Source: CAYVBN01 sp964538565 | GTDB taxonomy: Bacteria > Pseudomonadota > Alphaproteobacteria > Rhizobiales > Xanthobacteraceae | Direction of reading: 5' to 3' | Assembly: GCA_964538565.1 (NCBI GenBank) | Contig: CAZIGW010000084.1 | Location: forward strand, 1 to 19,586 | Length of the DNA: 19,586 bases | Part shown: piece by piece, positions 14,263 through 19,586 of the stretch | Position numbering within the stretch: position 1 is the stretch's first letter | Layout of the letters: each line of letters starts with the position of its first letter | Notes under the pieces: generated by a model | The model's database searches: none | Told to the model about the DNA's origin: nothing | What the model saw: the letters and a program-made list of their open reading frames with translations, nothing else | Made by a program: the position numbers and the translations under genes

Positions 14263-15204
14263 ATGAACTACTTGCGCACGGCCATTCTGCTCGCGGGGCT
14301 GACCGCCCTGTTCATGGGCGTGGGTTATCTGATCGGCGGCCAGAGCGGCGCGATGATCGCGTTTCTGGTCGCCGCCGCGATGAACTTCTTCAGCTACTGG
14401 AACGCCGATCGCATCGTGCTCTCGATGCACGACGCGCACGAGGTGGACGAGCGCACCGCGCCGGAGTTCGTCGCCCTGGTGCGCGAGCTCGCCGGCCGAG
14501 CCGGCCTGCCGATGCCGCGCGTCTATCTGATGGACAACCCGCAACCCAACGCGTTCGCGACCGGTCGCAATCCGCAGCATGCGGCGGTGGCGGCGACAAC
14601 CGGATTGCTCAACATGCTCACGCGCGAGGAAGTCGCCGGCGTGATCGGACACGAGCTTGCGCACGTCAGGAATCGCGACACGCTCACCATGACGATCACG
14701 GCGACGATCGCCGGCGCCATTTCCATGCTGGCGCAGTTCGGCCTGTTCTTCGGCGGCCAGCGCGACAACAACAGCGGCGCCGGAGTGATCGGCACGCTGG
14801 TGATGGTGATCGTCGCGCCGATTGCCGCGATGCTGGTGCAGATGGCGATCAGCCGCACGCGCGAATACGCCGCCGACGAGATGGGGGCGCAGATCTGCGG
14901 ACGGCCGGCATGGCTTGCGTCCGCGCTCGCCAAGATCGACGCGGCGGCGCATTCGATTCCCAACGAGACCGCCGAGCAGATGCCGGCGACCGCGCATCTC
15001 TTCATCATCAATCCGCTCTCCGGCGCCCGGATGGACAATCTCTTCTCGACCCATCCGTCGACCGAGAACCGCATCGCCGCGCTCGATCGGCTGGCGGCGC
15101 GCATGGGGCAGGGCGGTTCCGCCGCCCGTTCGACCTCGCCGCGGTACGAGGCGCCGCGCGGGCCGTGGAACACCGGAGCCCGGCCGCGCGGTCCGTGGGG
15201 ATGA
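14263..15204 (+). CDS. htpX: Membrane zinc metalloprotease HtpX
   Basis: HtpX is an M48 zinc protease of the inner membrane that degrades misfolded membrane proteins alongside FtsH. The 313-residue protein has two N-terminal membrane segments (about 7-25 and 29-45), the zinc motif HELAH at 130-134 with H130, E131 and H134, and a third ligand probably E201 in SRTREYAADEMG. Two further hydrophobic stretches lie at about 145-164 and 176-194. The C-terminal tail (about 285-313) is Pro/Arg/Gly-rich with a repeated RGPW (RGPWNTGARPRGPWG), more than a minimal HtpX has. The ATG is preceded by GAGGGG. A candidate RpoH promoter and a strong downstream hairpin frame it as a single transcription unit. 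Confidence 0.94.
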   Translation: MNYLRTAILLAGLTALFMGVGYLIGGQSGAMIAFLVAAAMNFFSYWNADRIVLSMHDAHEVDERTAPEFVALVRELAGRAGLPMPRVYLMDNPQPNAFATGRNPQHAAVAATTGLLNMLTREEVAGVIGHELAHVRNRDTLTMTITATIAGAISMLAQFGLFFGGQRDNNSGAGVIGTLVMVIVAPIAAMLVQMAISRTREYAADEMGAQICGRPAWLASALAKIDAAAHSIPNETAEQMPATAHLFIINPLSGARMDNLFSTHPSTENRIAALDRLAARMGQGGSAARSTSPRYEAPRGPWNTGARPRGPWG

Positions 15205-15249
15205 GCGCACCCCGTTTTCGCCAGCCGCCCGGAATGCCCGGCGATTTGC

Positions 15250-15277
15250 CCGCCGGGGCCTTTTCTCGCCCCGGCGG
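15250..15277 (+). terminator. Strong hairpin downstream of htpX
   Basis: CCGCCGGGGC (15250-15259) and GCCCCGGCGG (15268-15277) form a perfect 10-bp stem with an 8-nt pyrimidine loop (CTTTTCTC), 45 nt after the htpX stop. It is followed by ATCATCTATC rather than a pure T-run. This is the best terminator candidate in the window. Confidence 0.65.
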
Positions 15278-15344
15278 ATCATCTATCGGCTGCGGTGGGC
15301 GTGAAACCGATCGCTTGATTTCCCGCCCGTTCGCGTCCAATCCC

Positions 15345-15380
15345 CTTCGGCTGCCCGCATGAGCGGGCTGAACGCCGAAG
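15345..15380 (+). promoter_or_regulatory. Structured leader hairpin before rsmB
   Basis: Outer arms CTTCGGC (15345-15351) and GCCGAAG (15374-15380), inner arms GCCCGC (15353-15358) and GCGGGC (15363-15368), tetraloop ATGA (15359-15362). The internal loop is uneven (1 nt and 5 nt). The structure ends 16 nt before the rsmB start, in the place where a ribosome-binding site would be exposed or hidden. It could instead be a terminator for read-through from htpX. Confidence 0.5.
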
Positions 15381-15400
15381 TGCCCTCGCGCAAACGATGA
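15359..15400 (+). other. Possible 13-codon upstream frame coupled to rsmB
   Basis: An ATG in the loop of the leader hairpin opens a frame MSGLNAEVPSRKR whose TGA (15398-15400) overlaps the rsmB ATG (15397-15399) as ATGA. It has no Shine-Dalgarno sequence of its own. Since rsmB also lacks one, coupling is conceivable, but a frame this short can occur by chance. Confidence 0.22.
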
Positions 15401-16737
15401 TGACTCCGAACGCCGCCCGCCGGTCCGACGTCCCGGGCCTCGCCGCCCGTCGCGTCGCGGCCGACATTCTCGACGGCGTGCTGCGGCGCGGACGCCCGCT
15501 CGACGAACAGCTTGACGGCCCTCATGCCCATTCGGGGCTCGCCGTGCTGGCCGACCGCGACCGGGCGCTGGTCCGACGCCTCGTCGCGACGGTGCTGCGC
15601 CGCCTGGGAACGTTGCGCCATCTGATCGAAGCGCGTCTCGAGCGCGGCGCTCCGCCCGACGCTCCGCGGGTCGAAACCGCGCTGCTGCTCGGCGCCGCGC
15701 AGATCCTCTTCCTCGACGTGCCGGACCACGCCGCGGTCGACCTCTCCGTGCGCCTCGCTCGATCGGACCGGCGCGCCGGGCGATATGCGGGCCTCGTCAA
15801 CGCGGTGCTTCGGCGTCTCGCCGCAACCGGACGCGAACGTCTCGCCCCCGTCGACAGCATCGCCATCGATACGCCAGCCTGGCTTCTCTCTCGCTGGGTG
15901 CGCCGCTACGGCGAGACGACCGCGCGCGCCATCGCGGCCGCCAATGCGCGCGAGCCCGCCCTCGACCTGACGGTGAAATGCGATGCGGCGCGATGGGCCG
16001 AGCGGCTGCGCGGCCGCGTCCTGCCGACCGGATCGGTGCGCGTGGCGGCGCACGGTCCGGTGTCGCTCCTTCCCGGTTTCGCGGAAGGGGCGTGGTGGGT
16101 GCAGGACACGGCGGCGGCCCTACCGGCTCGTCTGCTCGGCGAGGTGGCCGGCAGGAGCGTCGCCGATCTGTGCGCGGCACCCGGCGGCAAGACGGCGCAG
16201 CTCGCTCACGCCGGCGCCCGCGTCGTCGCGGTCGACCGCTCCGAGAGCCGACTGGCGCGGCTGCGCGACAACCTGGCTCGCCTTCACCTGCAGGCGCAAA
16301 CCGTGGCGGCCGACGTCGCGGAGTGGAAGGCCGGACCGTTCGACGCCGTCCTGCTCGACGCGCCCTGCTCGTCGACCGGGACGATCCGACGCCATCCCGA
16401 CATTCCGTGGATCAAACGGGAGGCGGACATCGCGGCGCTCGTCGGCGTGCAGGCGCGCCTTCTCGACCGCGCGGTCGACCTGCTCGCGGCCGGCGGCGTG
16501 CTCGTGTTCTGCACCTGCTCGCTCGAGCCGGAGGAAGGCGAGCAGGCGATCGAGGCCTTGCTGCATCGGGACTCGCGCGTGCGTCGTCGCCCGATTACCG
16601 CCGCGGAGGTGAACGGGCTGGACGAACTGTTGACGCCGGCCGGCGATCTGCGAACGTTGCCATGTCATTTGCCCGATCCGGAGCCGCAGCTGGGTGGACT
16701 CGACGGCTTCTACGCGGCACGGCTTGAGCGAATCTGA
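15397..16737 (+). CDS. rsmB: RsmB/NOP family rRNA (cytosine-5) methyltransferase
   Basis: A 446-residue SAM-dependent RNA m5C methyltransferase. Residues 15-145 form a NusB-like RNA-binding domain (LAARRVAADILDGVLRRG; RYAGLVNAVLRRL). The catalytic domain follows, with SAM motif DLCAAPGGKT at 257-266, DAPCSSTGTIRRHPDI around C324, and FCTCSLEPEEGE with C374. The two cysteines are the NOP/RsmB pair; C374 is the expected nucleophile and C324 releases the product. E. coli RsmB methylates C967 of 16S rRNA, the likely target here. The start is one of two adjacent ATGs (15397 or 15400), neither with a good Shine-Dalgarno sequence. It precedes the heparinase-like gene and purH on the same strand, an order I recall in other Rhizobiales. 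Confidence 0.9.
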   Translation: MMTPNAARRSDVPGLAARRVAADILDGVLRRGRPLDEQLDGPHAHSGLAVLADRDRALVRRLVATVLRRLGTLRHLIEARLERGAPPDAPRVETALLLGAAQILFLDVPDHAAVDLSVRLARSDRRAGRYAGLVNAVLRRLAATGRERLAPVDSIAIDTPAWLLSRWVRRYGETTARAIAAANAREPALDLTVKCDAARWAERLRGRVLPTGSVRVAAHGPVSLLPGFAEGAWWVQDTAAALPARLLGEVAGRSVADLCAAPGGKTAQLAHAGARVVAVDRSESRLARLRDNLARLHLQAQTVAADVAEWKAGPFDAVLLDAPCSSTGTIRRHPDIPWIKREADIAALVGVQARLLDRAVDLLAAGGVLVFCTCSLEPEEGEQAIEALLHRDSRVRRRPITAAEVNGLDELLTPAGDLRTLPCHLPDPEPQLGGLDGFYAARLERI

Positions 16738-16765
16738 GCGGCTCTCCTCGCCCCGATTATGCAGC

Positions 16766-16793
16766 TTGCCCGCGATGGGCCCTTGGCTATGGT
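16766..16793 (+). promoter_or_regulatory. Candidate promoter of the heparinase-like gene
   Basis: TTGCCC (16766-16771), 16-nt gap, TATGGT (16788-16793); each box matches 4 of 6 consensus bases. A start near 16800 would put the upstream ATGs outside the message and support initiation at 16846. A 7-bp inverted repeat, GGTGTCC (16791-16797) and GGACACC (16813-16819), overlaps the start region and could be an operator or leader hairpin. Confidence 0.38.
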
Positions 16794-16845
16794 GTCCGAC
16801 CAAAGCGGGAGTGGACACCCGCGACAGCGGAAGGGCTGGCCGTAC

Positions 16846-18600
16846 ATGTCCCGCGCCTTGATCGCGGACCGTTTAAGGCTGTCGTGGTTGCTGCTGCGAC
16901 GAGGTGCCCATCACCTCGTCGCACGGATTCTCACGAATCGGTTCCTGCGGCTGCCGCTTCCGGGCAAGGCCGAGCGACTCGTCATCGCCCCGCAGGACCT
17001 CCGGACGGCGGACCCGACCCGCGCGAGCGAGATCTACGCCGGCCGTTTTGCGTTCGCCGGTAAGATCGTGGTGTGCGACGGCCGATCTCCGTTCGAGATG
17101 GTGCCGCCTTCGGACGAATGGGCGGAGGTGCTGCTCGGGTTCGGCTGGCTTCGCCATCTGCGCGCCGCCGACGCCAACATCACGCGCGCCAATGCGCGCG
17201 CGCTCGTCGACGAATGGATCACGCTGGTCGGCTCCTGGGACGCGTTTGCGTGGCGCCCCGAGATCCTGGCGCGGCGCACGATCTCCTGGCTCACGCACGC
17301 GCCGGTCATTCTCGACGACGCCGACGTGCGATTCTATCGCCGGTTCCTCCGCAACCTGACGCGGCAGGTGCGCTATCTGCGCCTGACCGCCTGCACGACG
17401 CGCGCCGGTGTTCCCCGCCTGCAGGCACGGATCGCGCTTGCGTACGCGGCCTTGTGCATGGCGGGCCAGATTCGCCACCTGCGCAAGGCCACCGCCGCGC
17501 TGGTCGAGGAGATCGAGCGGCAGATCCTGCCCGACGGCGGCCACATCACGCGCAATCCGGCGGCGCTCATCGAGCTTCTGCTCGACCTGCTGCCGCTGAG
17601 CCAGGCCTACACGGCCCGCAACGTCTCGCCCCCGGGCGCGCTGTTGAACGCCATCGACCGCATGATGCCGATGCTGCGATTCTTCCGCCACACCGAGGGA
17701 ACGTTCGCGCTGTTCAACGGCATGGGGCCGACGCCGCCCGACCTCCTGGCGACCATCCTGGCCTACGACGACGCGCGCGGGACGCCGGTGAACAACGCGC
17801 CGTATTCCGGCTATCAGCGCATCGAGAACGGCGGCTCCGTGCTCCTGATGGACACGGGCTACGCACCACCGGTCGACATGAGCGCCGAGGCCCACGCCGG
17901 CTGTCTGTCGTTCGAACTCTCTTCGAAGCTGCAACGCATCGTGGTGAACTGCGGATTGCCGGCGACCGGCCGCGAAAGCTGGCGCCATGTCGCCCGCGCG
18001 ACGGCGGCGCACTCGACCGTTACCTTCAACGACACGTCCTCCTGCCGCTTTCTGAGCGCCGGACCGTTCCGGCGCATGTTCGGCACCTCCATGGTGGGCG
18101 GGCCGGGGACGATCACGGTCACCCGCGAGGAACGCGACAAGACGGTGACGCTGCGCACGTCGCACGACGGCTATGCCGAGCGCTTCGGCGTCATTCACCA
18201 CCGCACGCTCGTGCTCGCCAGCGACGGCAACCGGCTCGACGGCGAAGACCTGTTCCTTCCCGCCAAGGGCAATTTTCTGCCGAGCACGGCGCTCGACGAA
18301 TTCGCGGTGCGCTTTCATCTGCACCCGGCGATCCGGGCAAACCGGCTCACCGACGGGCATAGCGTGATGCTGATGCTGCCCAACAAGGACGTGTGGACCT
18401 TCAACGCGCACGAGGACGAGGTCGAGATCGAGGAAAGCGTGTACCTGGCCGGCCCCGACGGCCCGCGCCGGACGGTTCAGATCGTCATCTACGGCCACGC
18501 CCGCAAGGTGCCGCGCGTCTACTGGACCTTCATTCACGTGCCTCAGTTGCCGACCGGGGGACGACGCGGCCGGGGCCAGGAGCCCGAAGCGCCGGCCTAG
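16846..18600 (+). CDS. Heparinase II/III-like family protein
   Basis: A 584-residue protein of the heparinase II/III-like family (alginate-lyase-type fold). The N-terminal half, about 55-300, is alpha-helical and includes IAPQDLRTADPTRASEIYAG, DEWAEVLLGFGWLRHL and ILPDGGHITRNPAALIELLLDLL. The C-terminal half, from about 320, is the beta-sandwich Hepar_II_III domain with SGYQRIENGGSVLLMDTG, HAGCLSFELS and AAHSTVTFND. Members cleave uronic-acid polysaccharides, but the substrate here is unknown and I see no clear Sec signal peptide, only a basic N-terminus with a short hydrophobic patch. I chose MSRALIADR at 16846 as the family-like start; the frame is open to 16759 but the extra residues look non-coding. 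Its place between rsmB and purH is one I recall from Rhizobiales, which hints at a housekeeping role. Confidence 0.82.
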   Translation: MSRALIADRLRLSWLLLRRGAHHLVARILTNRFLRLPLPGKAERLVIAPQDLRTADPTRASEIYAGRFAFAGKIVVCDGRSPFEMVPPSDEWAEVLLGFGWLRHLRAADANITRANARALVDEWITLVGSWDAFAWRPEILARRTISWLTHAPVILDDADVRFYRRFLRNLTRQVRYLRLTACTTRAGVPRLQARIALAYAALCMAGQIRHLRKATAALVEEIERQILPDGGHITRNPAALIELLLDLLPLSQAYTARNVSPPGALLNAIDRMMPMLRFFRHTEGTFALFNGMGPTPPDLLATILAYDDARGTPVNNAPYSGYQRIENGGSVLLMDTGYAPPVDMSAEAHAGCLSFELSSKLQRIVVNCGLPATGRESWRHVARATAAHSTVTFNDTSSCRFLSAGPFRRMFGTSMVGGPGTITVTREERDKTVTLRTSHDGYAERFGVIHHRTLVLASDGNRLDGEDLFLPAKGNFLPSTALDEFAVRFHLHPAIRANRLTDGHSVMLMLPNKDVWTFNAHEDEVEIEESVYLAGPDGPRRTVQIVIYGHARKVPRVYWTFIHVPQLPTGGRRGRGQEPEAPA

Positions 18601-18710
18601 ACTCCGGCGACGTGCACGGACCGTGACACGGGGTTCCGCGCGACGGCAATTCGTGCTACGCGCGGGCGCGCCTGCGCCAGGCCGACAATTCAAGGCTGAC
18701 GACCCGATCC

Positions 18711-19586
18711 ATGACCGAGCATCCCCGCCGGATCTTCCGCGCCCTGATCTCCGTCTCCGACAAGACCGGCCTCGTCGAATTCGCGCGCACGCTCACGCGC
18801 TACGGCATCGAACTCGTCTCGACCGGCGGCACGAAGGCGGCGCTCGCCCAGGCCGGGCTGGCGGTGAGCGATGTCGCCGACCTCACCGGATTCCCCGAGA
18901 TGATGGACGGGCGGGTGAAGACCCTGCACCCCAAGGTCCATGGCGGGCTCCTCGCCATCCGTCGCAACCCCGAGCACATCAAGGCGATGCAGGACCACGG
19001 CATTCGCCCGATCGATCTGCTCGTGGTCAATCTCTATCCGTTCGAGGCGACGGTCGCCAACGGATCGGACTTCGACACCTGCATCGAGAACATCGACATC
19101 GGCGGGCCGGCGATGATCCGCGCGGCGGCGAAGAACCACGCCGACGTGACGGTGGTGGTCGATCCGCAAGACTACGCGACGGTGCTCGCCGAGCTTGCGG
19201 CGCACAGCGGCGCGACGACGTCCGCGCTGCGCCGGCGGCTTGCCGCCAAGGCGTACGGCCGCACGGCGGTCTACGACGCGGCGATCGCCAACTGGTTCGC
19301 CCGGCAGACGGACGAAACCGCCCCGGACTTTCGCGCGGTCGGTGGCCGCCTGATCGAAGCGTTGCGCTACGGCGAGAATCCGCATCAGACGGCGGCGTTC
19401 TATCGCACGTCGGAGGCGCGCGTCGGGGTCGCAACCGCCCGGCAGGTGCAGGGCAAGCAGCTCTCCTACAACAATCTCAACGACACCGACGCGGCCTACG
19501 AGTGCGTGGCGGAATTCGACGCCGGCCGCACGGCCGCCTGCGTGATCGTCAAGCACGCGAACCCGTGCGGCGTCGCCGAGGGGGAT
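18711..19586 (+). CDS. purH: Bifunctional AICAR transformylase / IMP cyclohydrolase (PurH), N-terminal part
   Basis: PurH performs the last two steps of IMP synthesis: formylation of AICAR with 10-formyl-THF, then ring closure. The first 292 codons are visible; the gene runs off the window edge, and about 240 more would be expected. The N-terminal IMP cyclohydrolase domain (MGS-like fold) shows ISVSDKTGLVEFA, STGGTK and the signature GRVKTLHPKVHGG, then NLYPFE and ENIDIGGPAMIRAAAKNH. The transformylase domain begins near residue 200 with LRYGENPHQ and reaches KHANPCGVA, where K281 and H282 are the catalytic pair by family comparison. The ATG has only a weak ribosome-binding site. The 110-nt gap after the heparinase-like gene holds no clear promoter, so co-transcription is possible. 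HisHF in this window produces AICAR, its substrate. Confidence 0.97.
   Translation, partial: MTEHPRRIFRALISVSDKTGLVEFARTLTRYGIELVSTGGTKAALAQAGLAVSDVADLTGFPEMMDGRVKTLHPKVHGGLLAIRRNPEHIKAMQDHGIRPIDLLVVNLYPFEATVANGSDFDTCIENIDIGGPAMIRAAAKNHADVTVVVDPQDYATVLAELAAHSGATTSALRRRLAAKAYGRTAVYDAAIANWFARQTDETAPDFRAVGGRLIEALRYGENPHQTAAFYRTSEARVGVATARQVQGKQLSYNNLNDTDAAYECVAEFDAGRTAACVIVKHANPCGVAEGD

Noticed and set aside
16759..16845. Upstream in-frame starts for the heparinase-like protein
   Set aside because: The added residues are not family-like, and a candidate promoter and inverted repeat lie within this stretch; the ATG at 16846 gives the expected N-terminus.
16873..18693. A 606-codon minus-strand frame opposite the heparinase-like gene
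   Set aside because: The plus-strand product matches a known family along its length; the reverse frame has shadow-type Arg/Val/His-rich composition without motifs.
1..19586. A novel defence, mobile or biosynthetic system
   Set aside because: Every gene fits a known family, most of them housekeeping, in an order I recall from Rhizobiales; there are no integrases, transposases, toxin-antitoxin pairs, reverse transcriptases or orphan gene clusters, and no clear composition break.

Overview
The window is a high-GC stretch of a chromosome from an alphaproteobacterium, most likely order Hyphomicrobiales (Rhizobiales). This rests on the gene order (his genes with a DUF2628 gene among them, ending in coaA; hslV-hslU; smr-mltA-Tim44 facing fxsA-secB; rsmB, heparinase-like gene, purH), on the Rhizobiales-type OlsB end, and on palindromic intergenic repeats familiar from this order. 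I see no rRNA or tRNA gene, insertion sequence, integrase, CRISPR array or prophage gene. Every gene wholly inside the window looks intact; the first and last are cut by the window edges.

Layout. (1) 2-421: the 3' end of an ornithine-lipid acyltransferase gene (olsB-like). (2) 416-570: three tandem copies of a 45-bp palindrome with an exact 55-bp period, filling the convergent gap before coaA. (3) 583-5254, minus strand, read from the right: hisB, a DUF2628 membrane protein, hisH, hisA, hisF, hisE, coaA. This is a compact operon in which the DUF2628 stop overlaps the hisH start, and the hisH stop overlaps the hisA start, by 4 nt each. (4) 5426-7296, plus: the protease hslV-hslU. (5) 7328-10131, minus: Tim44-like protein, mltA and smr. 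(6) 10341-11373, plus: fxsA and secB. (7) 11601-13547, plus: acs. (8) 13754-13996, minus: a DUF1674/SDHAF4-like succinate dehydrogenase assembly factor. (9) 14263-15204, plus: htpX. (10) 15397-16737 rsmB, 16846-18600 heparinase II/III-like protein, 18711 to the end purH, all plus.

How the genes work together. hisB, hisH, hisA, hisF and hisE encode five steps of histidine synthesis. HisHF also releases AICAR, which PurH at the right end uses. CoaA starts CoA synthesis and Acs makes acetyl-CoA. HslVU, HtpX, SecB, the Tim44-like protein and FxsA form a loose protein-quality and envelope theme. The two clearest heat-shock genes, hslV and htpX, each have a matching RpoH-type promoter, with the same 18-nt gap and one -10 mismatch each.

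I found no evidence of a new defence, mobile or biosynthetic system. The observations most worth checking are the paired RpoH promoters, the palindrome array that supplies the olsB stop codon, the three-hairpin zone between acs and the SDHAF4 gene, and a structured leader with a 13-codon upstream frame before rsmB.
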